A stretch of 64,000 nucleotides of DNA from Pseudomonas fragi (GTDB taxonomy: Bacteria; Pseudomonadota; Gammaproteobacteria; Pseudomonadales; Pseudomonadaceae), in contig NZ_CP104861.1 in assembly GCF_025426255.1 (NCBI RefSeq), forward strand, positions 4,945,001-5,009,000, given 5' to 3'. Below the pieces are notes generated by a model. The model was not told the origin of the DNA. It searched no databases and saw only the letters and a list, made by a program, of their open reading frames with translations. Numbering within the stretch: the stretch's first letter is position 1; every line of letters starts with the position of its first letter. A program made the translations under genes and the position numbers. Below are positions 25,920-34,397 of the stretch, one piece after another.

Positions 25920-26612
25920 TTGGCCGCGAAGAAAAAACCTGCACCCAAGCGCGGCGCCAGTCGCTATCAGGCACCGGCTAAAAAACCGATTCCGGGCTGG
26001 CTATGGATGGCCATCGGCCTGACCGTGGGCGCATTTATCGTGTTTCTGATGAAGCTCGAGCCTGGCCAGGGCGACGACGTCAAACGGGTCAAGCAAGAGC
26101 AGCTCAAAGCCACGAAAGCGGCTGAAGCCAACAAAACAGCGCCGAGCCCAACCCAACCGGTCAAGCCCAAGTACGACTTCTATACCCTGCTGCCCGAGTC
26201 TGAAGTGATCGTGCCGCCAGAAGCCGTGCCCGAGAAGACCCTGCCAACGCCGCAAACCGCGCCGCTGGCACCGGTCACTCCGGCTGAAGCTGCCAAAATC
26301 GACACGGTACGTGCTCAGGCTGCGTTGAACGGCCTCACCCCTCCACCTGCACCTCCGGTCGTCAAAGCGGCACCGGTGACCAGGTTCTTCCTGCAAGCGG
26401 GCTCGTTCCGCAAACAGGCCGATGCTGAAAAAGTGCGGGCACAGATCATCCTGCTGGGCCAGACCGCTACGGTTGAAGCCGGTACGGTAAAAGACGAAAC
26501 CTGGTACCGGGTTCTCGTCGGGCCGTTCAGCAACCGCGACCAACTGACTGTGGCCCAAAAGCAATTGGCGGGCGGCGGGTTCAATAACTTGTTGTTGCAA
26601 CAGCGGCGCTGA
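25920..26612 (+). CDS. SPOR-domain membrane protein
   Basis: A 230-residue bitopic protein. A basic N-terminus (LAAKKKPAPKRGASRYQ) is followed by a transmembrane helix at about 27-45 (GWLWMAIGLTVGAFIVFLM), a proline/alanine-rich periplasmic linker and a C-terminal SPOR domain at about 155-228 (FFLQAGSFRKQADAEKVRAQ). SPOR domains bind glycan strands lacking stem peptides at division sites, so a septal role like FtsN is likely but not shown. The start is the TTG at 25920, one base after the argS stop codon, which matches the conserved AAKKKPAPKRG opening. It is probably co-transcribed with argS. Confidence 0.88.
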   Translation: MAAKKKPAPKRGASRYQAPAKKPIPGWLWMAIGLTVGAFIVFLMKLEPGQGDDVKRVKQEQLKATKAAEANKTAPSPTQPVKPKYDFYTLLPESEVIVPPEAVPEKTLPTPQTAPLAPVTPAEAAKIDTVRAQAALNGLTPPPAPPVVKAAPVTRFFLQAGSFRKQADAEKVRAQIILLGQTATVEAGTVKDETWYRVLVGPFSNRDQLTVAQKQLAGGGFNNLLLQQRR

Positions 26613-26613
26613 T

Positions 26614-26722
26614 AGCAGCCGCTCCCACGAGGCAATACAGCCTCTGTGGGAGCGAGCTTGCTCGCGATGACATCACCGCGATTCAACAGGAAAACCGCGT
26701 CGCGAGCAGGCTCGCTCCCACA
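26614..26722. repeat. REP cluster, family 1 (three arms)
   Basis: A truncated arm (GCCGCTCCCAC, about 26618-26628) precedes an inverted pair of the GGGAGCGAGCTTGCTCGCG variant (26644-26668 and 26698-26722). The cluster lies between the SPOR gene and hslV. Confidence 0.8.
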
Positions 26723-26845
26723 ACACCCCCACCAGATCCCTCCTCCCCGTTCATCCCCATTCCCTTCCCGCTGTTGAAAAATCCGCTACAACCCCCATAT
26801 GTATTTCCATCAGGCATTTTCGCCCCGCTGCGTGGAGACTCTCCC

Positions 26846-27376
26846 TTGACCACCATCGTTTCAGTACGCCGCCACGGCAAAGTCGTTATGGCTGGCGACG
26901 GCCAGGTTTCTCTTGGCAATACCGTGATGAAAGGCAACGCGAAAAAAGTCCGCCGCCTCTATCACGGCCAGGTTATCGCCGGTTTCGCCGGTGCAACCGC
27001 TGATGCATTTACCCTGTTCGAACGTTTTGAAGGCCAGCTTGAAAAGCATCAAGGCCATCTGGTTCGCGCCGCTGTCGAGTTGGCCAAAGAATGGCGTACC
27101 GACCGCTCGCTGAGCCGCCTGGAAGCCATGTTGGCCGTTGCCAACAAAGACGCCTCCCTGATCATCACCGGTAACGGTGACGTGGTTGAGCCAGAAGACG
27201 GCTTGATCGCCATGGGTTCGGGCGGTGCATTCGCCCAGGCAGCGGCTCGCGCCCTGCTGATGAAAACCGACCTATCGGCCCGCGAAATCGCCGAAACCGC
27301 ACTCGGTATCGCTGGCGACATTTGCGTATTCACCAACCACAACATCACTATTGAGGAGCAGGACCTCGCTGAGTAA
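26846..27376 (+). CDS. hslV: ATP-dependent protease proteolytic subunit HslV
   Basis: HslV (ClpQ) is the threonine protease that forms the core of HslUV. From the TTG at 26846 the protein is 176 residues. After Met removal, Thr2 of MTTIVSVRR is the N-terminal nucleophile. The conserved segments GDGQVSLGNTVMKG and GSGGAFAQAAARAL are present. An upstream in-frame ATG would block exposure of the Thr, so the TTG is the only sensible start; GGAG precedes it. hslU follows 68 bases on. Confidence 0.96.
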   Translation: MTTIVSVRRHGKVVMAGDGQVSLGNTVMKGNAKKVRRLYHGQVIAGFAGATADAFTLFERFEGQLEKHQGHLVRAAVELAKEWRTDRSLSRLEAMLAVANKDASLIITGNGDVVEPEDGLIAMGSGGAFAQAAARALLMKTDLSAREIAETALGIAGDICVFTNHNITIEEQDLAE

Positions 27377-27444
27377 GACGCCTGCCAGGCTGGCCCGCCA
27401 GCCCGTTTGTGAACCTTACTTCAGCTAGAGGAACGCCAATTATC

Positions 27445-28779
27445 ATGTCCATGACTCCCCGCGAAATTGTCCACGAGCTCAATCGCCACATCATCGGCCA
27501 GGACGACGCCAAGCGCGCCGTCGCCATCGCGCTGCGTAACCGCTGGCGCCGGATGCAACTGCCCGAAGAACTGCGCGTTGAAGTGACGCCAAAAAACATT
27601 CTGATGATCGGCCCAACCGGTGTCGGTAAAACCGAAATCGCCCGTCGCCTGGCCAAGCTGGCTAACGCGCCGTTCATCAAGGTTGAAGCGACCAAGTTCA
27701 CCGAAGTCGGCTACGTAGGCCGTGACGTCGAGTCGATCATTCGTGATCTGGCTGACGCTGCGATCAAGCTGCTGCGCGAGCAGGAAATCGTAAAAGTTCG
27801 CCACCGCGCTGAAGACGCCGCTGAAGAGCGTATCCTCGACGCCCTGCTGCCACCTGCCCGCACGTTCGGCGAAGAAGCCGCCACCCCGCAGGATTCCAAC
27901 ACGCGCCAGCTGTTCCGCAAGCGCCTGCGTGAAGGCCAGCTGGATGACAAGGAAATTGAAATCGAAGTCGCCGATGCTGTTGGCGTCGATATCTCCGCGC
28001 CGCCAGGCATGGAAGAAATGACCAACCAGCTGCAAAGCCTGTTTGCCAACATGGGCAAAGGCAAGCGCAAGAGCCGCAAACTGAAAGTCAAAGAAGCACT
28101 GAAAATGGTGCGTGACGAAGAAGCCGGTCGCCTGGTCAATGACGAAGAGCTCAAGGCCAAGGCCCTGGAAGCGGTCGAGCAGCACGGCATCGTGTTTATC
28201 GACGAAATCGACAAGGTTGCCAAACGCGGCAATGTCGGCGGCGCCGATGTGTCCCGCGAAGGTGTACAGCGCGACCTGCTGCCGCTGATCGAGGGTTGCA
28301 CGGTCAATACCAAGCTGGGCATGGTCAAGACCGACCACATCCTGTTTATTGCCTCCGGTGCGTTCCACCTGAGCAAACCAAGCGATCTGGTGCCTGAGCT
28401 GCAAGGCCGCCTGCCAATTCGTGTCGAGCTCAAGGCCCTGACCCCTGGCGACTTCGAGCGCATCCTCAGCGAGCCACACGCTTCGTTGACCGAGCAATAC
28501 CGCGAGCTGCTGAAAACCGAAGGCCTGAACATCGAGTTCCTGCCCGAAGGCATCAAGCGTCTGGCTGAAATCGCCTGGCAAGTGAACGAAAAAACCGAGA
28601 ACATCGGTGCTCGCCGCCTGCACACGCTGCTTGAGCGTTTGCTTGAAGAGGTATCTTTCAGTGCCGGTGATATTGCCAGCACGCAGAATGAAGAGCCGAT
28701 TCGTATCGACGCCGAATACGTGAACAGCCACCTGGGCGAACTGGCCGAGAACGAAGACCTCTCGCGCTACATCTTGTAA
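27445..28779 (+). CDS. hslU: ATP-dependent protease ATPase subunit HslU
   Basis: HslU (ClpY) unfolds substrates and feeds them into HslV. The 444-residue AAA+ protein (MSMTPREIVHELN) has Walker A GPTGVGKTE at about 57-65, the pore motif GYVGRD, the intermediate domain at about 110-240, Walker B IVFIDEIDK near 250, and the C-terminal tail that inserts into HslV (DLSRYIL). It forms an operon with hslV. The pair is normally induced by heat shock; no sigma-32 promoter was confidently found in the gap before hslV. Confidence 0.97.
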   Translation: MSMTPREIVHELNRHIIGQDDAKRAVAIALRNRWRRMQLPEELRVEVTPKNILMIGPTGVGKTEIARRLAKLANAPFIKVEATKFTEVGYVGRDVESIIRDLADAAIKLLREQEIVKVRHRAEDAAEERILDALLPPARTFGEEAATPQDSNTRQLFRKRLREGQLDDKEIEIEVADAVGVDISAPPGMEEMTNQLQSLFANMGKGKRKSRKLKVKEALKMVRDEEAGRLVNDEELKAKALEAVEQHGIVFIDEIDKVAKRGNVGGADVSREGVQRDLLPLIEGCTVNTKLGMVKTDHILFIASGAFHLSKPSDLVPELQGRLPIRVELKALTPGDFERILSEPHASLTEQYRELLKTEGLNIEFLPEGIKRLAEIAWQVNEKTENIGARRLHTLLERLLEEVSFSAGDIASTQNEEPIRIDAEYVNSHLGELAENEDLSRYIL

Positions 28780-28789
28780 ACCGAACACC

Positions 28790-28891
28790 TGTGGCCGCTG
28801 CCGCAGGCTGCGATAAGGCGAAGGCCTTCAACGATCTCCGGATCTTGCGCCAACTACGTTGGTGATTGCAGCCTGTGGCAGCGGCTACACT
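28790..28891. repeat. Inverted repeat, family 2
   Basis: Inverted arms of the GTAGCCGCTGCCGCAGGCTG type flank a variable centre about 50 bases long. The left arm has GTGG for GTAG. It lies between hslU and the DUF971 gene. Confidence 0.8.
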
Positions 28892-28919
28892 GTTTGTGCG
28901 ATGACCAAAGGTTACGACC

Positions 28920-29291
28920 ATGATCCCCAGCGCCATCAACCTGCACAAAGCCTCGAAAACCCTCACTCTCAAATACCCGTCCGGCGAGCAATACGAGCTG
29001 CCTGCCGAGTTTTTGCGCGTGCATTCCCCCTCCGCAGAAGTCCAGGGTCACGGCAATCCGATCCTGCAATTCGGCAAAATCAATGTCGGCTTGAGCAAGG
29101 TAGAGCCCGCAGGCCAGTACGCGCTAAAACTGACCTTCGATGACGGTCACGACAGCGGCCTGTTTACTTGGGAATACCTCCACCAGCTTGGCGTGCGCCA
29201 AGAAGAATTATGGGCTGACTATCTGGCCGAGCTGAAAAAGGCCGGTAAGTCGCGCGACCCTTCGGTGTCGGTCGTCAAACTGATGTTGTAA
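28920..29291 (+). CDS. DUF971 (GBBH-like N-terminal domain) protein
   Basis: A 123-residue single-domain protein starting MIPSAINLHKASKTL, with the family core LKYPSGEQYELPAEFLRVHS and DDGHDSGLFTWEYLHQLG. The family shares a fold with the N-terminal domain of gamma-butyrobetaine hydroxylase; its function is unknown. In other pseudomonads this gene sits between hslU and phaC1. Here it ends 57 bases from the convergent phasin gene instead. Confidence 0.88.
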   Translation: MIPSAINLHKASKTLTLKYPSGEQYELPAEFLRVHSPSAEVQGHGNPILQFGKINVGLSKVEPAGQYALKLTFDDGHDSGLFTWEYLHQLGVRQEELWADYLAELKKAGKSRDPSVSVVKLML

Positions 29292-29298
29292 CGCAGTC

Positions 29299-29340
29299 GG
29301 GCTCCCACAGATGCTCTCCGTGGGAGCCGGGCTTGCTCAC
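29299..29340. repeat. Degraded REP pair, family 1, at the pha junction
   Basis: Two inverted partial arms (GGGCTCCCACAG and TGGGAGCCGGGCTTGCTC) are separated by about 9 bases. Both are truncated compared with other copies in the window, and the pair lies where phaC1 would be expected to begin. Confidence 0.65.
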
Positions 29341-29347
29341 AAAGCAG

Positions 29348-30034
29348 TCATGACGTTGTCGTCACCGACGCCGGTGGCGCAGTTACTACAGGGGCCTTGG
29401 CTACGGCCGGTTTTTTAGGTGCTGCAGGCTTTTTCGGAGCTGCGGGCTTTTTGGCTGCTACTGGCTTGGCTGCAGGTTTTGCCGCAGGCTTCGCAGCTAC
29501 AGCCTTGGCCGCTGGTTTCGCAGCTGGCTTGGCTGCTGGCTTGGCTGCTGCAGGTTTTGCCGCAACCTTGACCGCTGCAGGCTTGCTCACTACAGGTGGT
29601 TTGGTCGCAGTGACTTTTGCAGCGGCCGCAGTCAGTTTTTCAATATGCTTGGTCAATACGTCCACTTGGGCGTGTAACGCTTTGACTTCTTCACGGCTGG
29701 GGACACCCAAGCGTGAAATGGCGCTGGTGAGACGCTTATCGAAAGCTTCTTCGAACTCGCTCCACTTGCCCAATGCCAAATCCTTTACGTCTTCAACCCG
29801 AGAACGCGCGGATGAGGTCGACGCCTTAACACCCTCAGCCACTTTGTGGCCCGCGTCCTTGGCCAGCTTTTCGGCTTTTTCGCCATCTTTGACCAGGGTG
29901 TCGAACAGCTTGCTGCCGTCCGTATCAATCTTGGAATACACACCCAAACCTGCCAGCCAGATTTTGCGTGAGTACTCTTCAACCTTGCCTACCCATGAGT
30001 TGCTTTCTTTGGTCGTCGACTTTTTAGCAGCCAT
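29348..30034 (-). CDS. phaF: Polyhydroxyalkanoate granule-associated phasin PhaF
   Basis: PhaF coats PHA granules through an N-terminal amphipathic phasin domain and ties them to the nucleoid through a histone H1-like tail. The 228-residue protein shows both: a phasin domain at about 10-125 (WVGKVEEYSRKIWLAGLG) and a lysine/alanine/proline-rich tail of AAKPA-type repeats at about 140-225. The ATG at 30034 has a strong GAGGGAAA ribosome site. PHA synthase, depolymerase, PhaD and PhaI genes, usually adjacent, are not in the window. Identity is firm; its role in a strain perhaps lacking PHA is unclear. Confidence 0.9.
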   Translation of the reverse strand: MAAKKSTTKESNSWVGKVEEYSRKIWLAGLGVYSKIDTDGSKLFDTLVKDGEKAEKLAKDAGHKVAEGVKASTSSARSRVEDVKDLALGKWSEFEEAFDKRLTSAISRLGVPSREEVKALHAQVDVLTKHIEKLTAAAAKVTATKPPVVSKPAAVKVAAKPAAAKPAAKPAAKPAAKAVAAKPAAKPAAKPVAAKKPAAPKKPAAPKKPAVAKAPVVTAPPASVTTTS

Positions 30035-30133
30035 CGTGTTTCCCTCAATGTTCAGTTGCGACGCCAGTGAGCAAGGGCGTCGAATCATCAAGATGAACAA
30101 CGTGCTCACCTGCATCAGGTTTAGACGCTAAAC

Positions 30134-30152
30134 CGCCTTGTATCAAGGCGGC
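30134..30152 (-). terminator. Hairpin between the PHA-family gene and phaF
   Basis: A perfect 8-bp stem (CCGCCTTG / CAAGGCGG) with a 3-nt loop lies 39 bases beyond the upstream gene's stop on the minus strand. It is followed by a short T run (TTT). It may attenuate rather than stop transcription into phaF. Confidence 0.5.
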
Positions 30153-30190
30153 TCATAGCGAATTAGCCTGCTGCACGAGCCGCAAGAAGG

Positions 30191-30466
30191 TCACGACAGT
30201 GCTTTGTCCAGCGACCGTTCGATTTCCGACTGGATCATGCCGCTCATCGCGGACATCAACATTCCCAGTTCCACATCGACCTTGACGGTTTTCTCGCCGA
30301 TTTCCAGGGTGCCGTTTACGCCCGAGCGCTTCAATTTCACGGTGTCGCCAGCCCAGGTAGGGGTCAGGCCGTACTGGCTGGCCAGCTTCTCGACCAATGG
30401 CTGAGCTTTTTCACGTGCGGCCTCAAGGCCAAGGTTATGGGTACGTTCAACGCTGATACGCGCCAT
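30191..30466 (-). CDS. Polyhydroxyalkanoic acid system family protein (PF09650 type)
   Basis: A 91-residue protein starting MARISVERTHNLGLEAARE, with the family pattern of a short helix followed by beta strands (GTLEIGEKTVKVDVELGML) and a C-terminal helix. The family is named for its genomic link to PHA granule genes and has no established activity. Its ATG has AGGAG 8 bases upstream. In related strains it lies between phaI and ubiE; here phaF follows directly. It diverges from ubiE. Confidence 0.85.
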   Translation of the reverse strand: MARISVERTHNLGLEAAREKAQPLVEKLASQYGLTPTWAGDTVKLKRSGVNGTLEIGEKTVKVDVELGMLMSAMSGMIQSEIERSLDKALS

Positions 30467-30572
30467 GGCGTCGCTCCTGATAAATAAAGCCGCCACTATA
30501 CATTCACCCTCGCCAAGACAAAGCCGGCCACCGGGATTAGAATGGCCAGCATTCTCTTTTGGTGACAGCGAT

Positions 30573-31343
30573 ATGACTGATCAGCGCAAAGGCAGCGATG
30601 CCGAACCCACCACTCACTTCGGCTTCAAAAACGTACCGGAAAGCCAAAAGGCCGAGAAAGTCGCCGAGGTTTTCCACTCTGTAGCCGGCAAATATGACCT
30701 GATGAACGACGTTCTGTCGGGCGGTATGCACCGTCTGTGGAAGCGTTTCACTATCGAGCTGTCTGGCGTACGCCCTGGCAACAAGGTGCTGGACATCGCT
30801 GGCGGCACTGGTGACCTGGCCCGCAAGTTTTCCCATCTGGTTGGCCCGACCGGCCAAGTGGTGCTGGCCGACATCAACGCCTCGATGCTCAAGGTCGGTC
30901 GTGACCGCCTGCTGGACAAGGGCGTGGCCGGCAATATCGAGTTCGTTCAGGCCGACGCTGAAAAGCTGCCGTTCCCGGACAACCATTTCGATTGCGTGAC
31001 CATCGCCTTCGGTCTGCGCAACGTGACCCACAAGGAAGACGCCCTGCGCTCCATGCTGCGCGTGCTCAAGCCGGGTGGCCGTCTGTTGGTGCTGGAGTTC
31101 TCCAAGCCGACCAACGCACTGATGTCCAAGGTCTACGACACTTATTCGTTCGCCTTTATGCCACTGGTGGGCAAGCTGATCCTCAACGACCCGGAGAGCT
31201 ATCGCTACCTGGCCGAATCGATCCGCATGCACCCTGACCAAGAGACACTGAAGTCGATGATGGTCGAGGCCGGTTTTGACCGCGTGACCTATCACAACAT
31301 GACTTCGGGCATCGTCGCTCTACACCGCGGCATCAAGCCCTGA
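30573..31343 (+). CDS. ubiE: Ubiquinone/menaquinone C-methyltransferase
   Basis: UbiE methylates carbon 2 of the ubiquinone ring precursor using S-adenosylmethionine. From ATG 30573 (MTDQRKGSDAEPTTHFGFK) it is 256 residues. SAM-binding motif LDIAGGTGDLA lies near residue 75, and the family signatures YDLMNDVLSGGMHRLWK and NDPESYRYLAESIRMHPDQ are present. It is the first gene of ubiE-ubiJ-ubiB; its stop overlaps the ubiJ start by one base. Confidence 0.96.
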   Translation: MTDQRKGSDAEPTTHFGFKNVPESQKAEKVAEVFHSVAGKYDLMNDVLSGGMHRLWKRFTIELSGVRPGNKVLDIAGGTGDLARKFSHLVGPTGQVVLADINASMLKVGRDRLLDKGVAGNIEFVQADAEKLPFPDNHFDCVTIAFGLRNVTHKEDALRSMLRVLKPGGRLLVLEFSKPTNALMSKVYDTYSFAFMPLVGKLILNDPESYRYLAESIRMHPDQETLKSMMVEAGFDRVTYHNMTSGIVALHRGIKP

Positions 31344-31966
31344 TGTTGCTGCGCGGCCTTCTCGCCAGCGTCGAAAACGGCATCAACCGCGTTTTGCGGC
31401 TGGACAGCACGGCTCTGGCGCGCTTGCGTCCCTTGACCGGCAAGTTGATTGCCGTCGAATGCGCGAGCCCCTCGCTGCGCCTGTTTATTTTGCCCAGCGA
31501 TGAAGGCCTGCTGCTGGCCAGCCAATGGGCGGCCGAACCTGACTGCACCTTGCGTGCACCCGCCACCAGCCTGCTGCGTCTGGCCTTGAGCAAGGACAAA
31601 AGCGCCGTGTTGCACAGCCCTGAAGTCGAGCTTGAAGGCGACAGCGCGGTGCTGATGGAGCTGGCAGCGGTGCTGCAAGACCTGGAACTGGATTGGGAGT
31701 ACGAACTCTCGAACTGGATCGGGCCAGTGGCCACGGCATTGATCGGTGGTCACCTGCGCAGCCGCGCCAACTGGTATCAGCAAGGATTCGCCAGCCTCAA
31801 TCAAAATCTGGCCGAATACCTGAGCGAAGAAGCCCGCACCTTGGTCGGCGAACACGAAGCGCAAGCGCGCTTTGACGAACTCGACCAACTCAAACTCGAC
31901 CTGGATCGCCTTGAGGCGCGCTTTGAGCGCCTTTCCCGATCCCTCAATTCCAGCGATAACGCATGA
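31343..31966 (+). CDS. ubiJ: Ubiquinone biosynthesis accessory factor UbiJ
   Basis: UbiJ is an SCP2-domain protein that, with UbiK, organises the soluble Ubi enzyme complex and binds lipid intermediates. The 207-residue protein has the SCP2-like N-terminal half (about 20-110) and an amphipathic coiled C-terminus (DELDQLKLDLDRLEARFERL). It is identified mainly by position between ubiE and ubiB, with TGATG overlap upstream and ATGA overlap downstream, and by length. Confidence 0.9.
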   Translation: MLLRGLLASVENGINRVLRLDSTALARLRPLTGKLIAVECASPSLRLFILPSDEGLLLASQWAAEPDCTLRAPATSLLRLALSKDKSAVLHSPEVELEGDSAVLMELAAVLQDLELDWEYELSNWIGPVATALIGGHLRSRANWYQQGFASLNQNLAEYLSEEARTLVGEHEAQARFDELDQLKLDLDRLEARFERLSRSLNSSDNA

Positions 31967-33567
31967 AGCTGCTTGCCATACGCCGTTTGTTTCGTATCCA
32001 GCGCGTCGTCATTCGCTACCGACTGGATGACCTGCTGTTCGCCCTGCCTTTGCCCTGGTGGATGCTGTCCCTGCGCTACGCACTGCCGTGGCGCTGGTTC
32101 CCGCGTAAGAAACTGGAGCTGAGCCGCGGCGCGGCCCTGCGTCTGGCGTTGCAGGATCTGGGGCCGATTTTTATCAAGTTCGGCCAGATCCTTTCAACTC
32201 GCCGCGACCTGCTGCCCGCCGACATCGCCGATGAGCTGATGCTGCTGCAAGACCGAGTACCGCCGTTCGACCCGCAAGTGGCGGTCAAGCTGATCGAAGA
32301 GCAGCTCGGTGCCAAAATCAGCGAAGTGTTCAGCCGTTTCGACATCGAACCGCTGGCCTCAGCGTCGGTGGCTCAGGTTCACTCGGCCAAGCTCAAGACC
32401 GGCGAAGAAGTAGTGGTCAAGGTTGTGCGCCCCGGGCTCAAGCCGATCATCGGTTCTGACCTGGCCTGGCTGTTTATTCTGGCCCGTACCGCCGAGCGCC
32501 TGAGCGCTGACGCCCGCCTGCTGCACCCGGTGGACGTAGTCACAGACTACGAAAAAACCATTTACGACGAACTCGACCTGTTGCGCGAGGCGGCCAATGC
32601 GAGCCAGCTCAAGCGCAACTTCGAAGGCTCGCCGCTGATGTACGTGCCGCAGATCTACTGGGACTGGTGCCGCCCCAAAGTGCTGGTGATGGAACGCATC
32701 TACGGGATTCAGGTCACCGACCTGGAGGCCCTTGCGGATCAGCGCACGGACATGAAGATGCTGGCCGAGCGCGGCGTGGAGATTTTCTTCACCCAAGTGT
32801 TCCGCGACAGCTTCTTTCACGCCGACATGCACCCCGGCAACATCTTTGTCAGCACCGTCAATCCGTGGGCTCCGCAATATATCGCCATCGACTGCGGCAT
32901 CGTCGGCAGCCTGACCCCCGAGGATCAGGACTACCTGGCACGCAACCTGTTTGCTTTTTTCAAGCGTGACTACCGCCGTGTGGCGCAGTTGCACATTGAT
33001 TCAGGCTGGGTGCCAGCGCATACCAAACTCAACGAGTTTGAAGCCGCTATCCGTACCGTGTGCGAACCAATTTTCGAGAAACCACTCAAGGAAATTTCCT
33101 TTGGCCAGGTGCTGATGCGCCTGTTCCAGACGGCTCGACGCTTCAATATGGAAGTCCAGCCGCAGTTGGTGTTGCTGCAAAAAACCCTGCTCAATATCGA
33201 AGGCCTGGGGCGCCAGCTGTACCCCGACCTCGATCTGTGGAACACCGCCCAGCCGTTCCTCGAGCGCTGGATGCGTGAGCGCGTGAGCCCTAAAACCCTG
33301 CTGCGCAACCTGCACAGCCAGGTCGAGCAGATCCCGCATTTGGCCGGCATGACTCGCGACTTGCTCGAACGCATGTCGCAACCCCATGCCAGTAACAAAC
33401 AATTGATCGTGCGCGAATCCCGTGATGGCTGGTTCCTGCGCCTGATCGGTGCCGGGCATCTGGCCGCAGGGGCCTTGCTGGCCAGCCTCGGCCCCCTGCA
33501 CACTGCGGGCTACTGGCCAGCAGGAATCATGCTGGCCGTAGGCTTGTATCTGATCGTGCGCCGATAG
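31963..33567 (+). CDS. ubiB: UbiB family atypical kinase/ATPase of ubiquinone biosynthesis
   Basis: UbiB is an inner-membrane ADCK-type protein needed for ubiquinone synthesis, probably by extracting lipid intermediates from the membrane with ATP. The 534-residue protein has the KxGQ motif (FIKFGQILSTRRDLLP), the alanine-rich nucleotide loop (ASASVAQVHSAKL), the catalytic lysine in VVVKVVRPG and the DMHPGN / DCGI motifs. Two C-terminal transmembrane helices lie at about 490-532. It is translationally coupled to ubiJ. Confidence 0.96.
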   Translation: MKLLAIRRLFRIQRVVIRYRLDDLLFALPLPWWMLSLRYALPWRWFPRKKLELSRGAALRLALQDLGPIFIKFGQILSTRRDLLPADIADELMLLQDRVPPFDPQVAVKLIEEQLGAKISEVFSRFDIEPLASASVAQVHSAKLKTGEEVVVKVVRPGLKPIIGSDLAWLFILARTAERLSADARLLHPVDVVTDYEKTIYDELDLLREAANASQLKRNFEGSPLMYVPQIYWDWCRPKVLVMERIYGIQVTDLEALADQRTDMKMLAERGVEIFFTQVFRDSFFHADMHPGNIFVSTVNPWAPQYIAIDCGIVGSLTPEDQDYLARNLFAFFKRDYRRVAQLHIDSGWVPAHTKLNEFEAAIRTVCEPIFEKPLKEISFGQVLMRLFQTARRFNMEVQPQLVLLQKTLLNIEGLGRQLYPDLDLWNTAQPFLERWMRERVSPKTLLRNLHSQVEQIPHLAGMTRDLLERMSQPHASNKQLIVRESRDGWFLRLIGAGHLAAGALLASLGPLHTAGYWPAGIMLAVGLYLIVRR

Positions 33568-33646
33568 CCAGCTCCGGAAGAGGCTGGCAAACTGTGAATT
33601 CACCAGGCCTCAGCCACAGGGTTGAGGCAGGTTGTCGGAGTCGAAC

Positions 33647-34048
33647 ATGAAAGACTGGCTGGACGAGATCAAATGGGACAACGACGGCCTGGTGCCGGCG
33701 ATTGCCCAGGACCACAAGACCGGGCGCGTGCTGATGATGGCCTGGATGAACCGCGAGGCATTGAGCCTGACTGCCGCCGAGAACCGTGCCATTTACTGGT
33801 CACGTTCCCGTGGCAAGCTGTGGCGCAAGGGCGAAGAGTCCGGCCACGTGCAAAAGCTGCATGAAATGCGCCTGGACTGCGATGCCGATGTGATCATCCT
33901 GATGGTCGAACAAATCGGTGATATCGCCTGCCATACCGGTCGCCAGAGCTGCTTCTACCGCGTGTACGAAAACGCTGAGTGGAAAACCGTCGACCCGGTG
34001 CTCAAAGATCCGCACGCCATTTACCACGCAGGGCACTCCCATGACTGA
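33647..34048 (+). CDS. hisI: Phosphoribosyl-AMP cyclohydrolase
   Basis: HisI opens the purine ring of PR-AMP in histidine biosynthesis. From ATG 33647 (MKDWLDEIKWDNDGLVPAI), preceded by GGAG, it is 133 residues. The zinc/magnesium residues lie in LDCDADVIILMVEQIG and CHTGRQSCFYR. The upstream TTG at 33632 would add five unlikely residues. In this genus HisI and HisE are separate proteins, as here, and overlap by eight bases. Confidence 0.95.
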   Translation: MKDWLDEIKWDNDGLVPAIAQDHKTGRVLMMAWMNREALSLTAAENRAIYWSRSRGKLWRKGEESGHVQKLHEMRLDCDADVIILMVEQIGDIACHTGRQSCFYRVYENAEWKTVDPVLKDPHAIYHAGHSHD

Positions 34049-34373
34049 CACCTTGAGCCGCGTAGCCCAAGTGCTCGAAGCACGCAAAGGCGCAACTCCC
34101 GACAGCTCCTATGTCGCCAGCCTGTACCACAAGGGCCTGAACAAGATTCTGGAAAAAGTCGGCGAAGAGTCGATCGAAACCATCATCGCCGCCAAAGACG
34201 CCGCCATCAGCGGTGATTGCAGCGATGTTATCTACGAAACAGCCGATCTATGGTTCCATAGCATGATCATGCTGGCCCAGTTGGGGCAGCATCCTCAGGC
34301 AGTACTGGATGAACTGGAGCGGCGTATCGGCACCTCCGGCCACGTGGAAAAAGCCTCCCGGCCGTCCGCCTAA
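34041..34373 (+). CDS. hisE: Phosphoribosyl-ATP pyrophosphatase
   Basis: HisE hydrolyses PR-ATP to PR-AMP, the step before HisI. The 110-residue all-alpha protein starts at ATG 34041 (MTDTLSRVAQVLEARKG) inside the end of hisI. It has the MazG-like metal motif EKVGEESIETIIAAK and YETADLWFH. A longer open frame to 33918 is only the overlap with hisI. Confidence 0.95.
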   Translation: MTDTLSRVAQVLEARKGATPDSSYVASLYHKGLNKILEKVGEESIETIIAAKDAAISGDCSDVIYETADLWFHSMIMLAQLGQHPQAVLDELERRIGTSGHVEKASRPSA

Positions 34374-34397
34374 ATCACTTTTGCTAAGGAACACATC

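Noticed and set aside
27421..28788. A 455-codon open frame antisense to hslU
   Set aside because: It is a codon-bias shadow of hslU with no recognisable domain.
30035..30190. A remnant of phaI between phaF and the PHA-family gene
   Set aside because: The interval is only about 155 bases, contains a hairpin and shows no phasin-like peptide in any frame.
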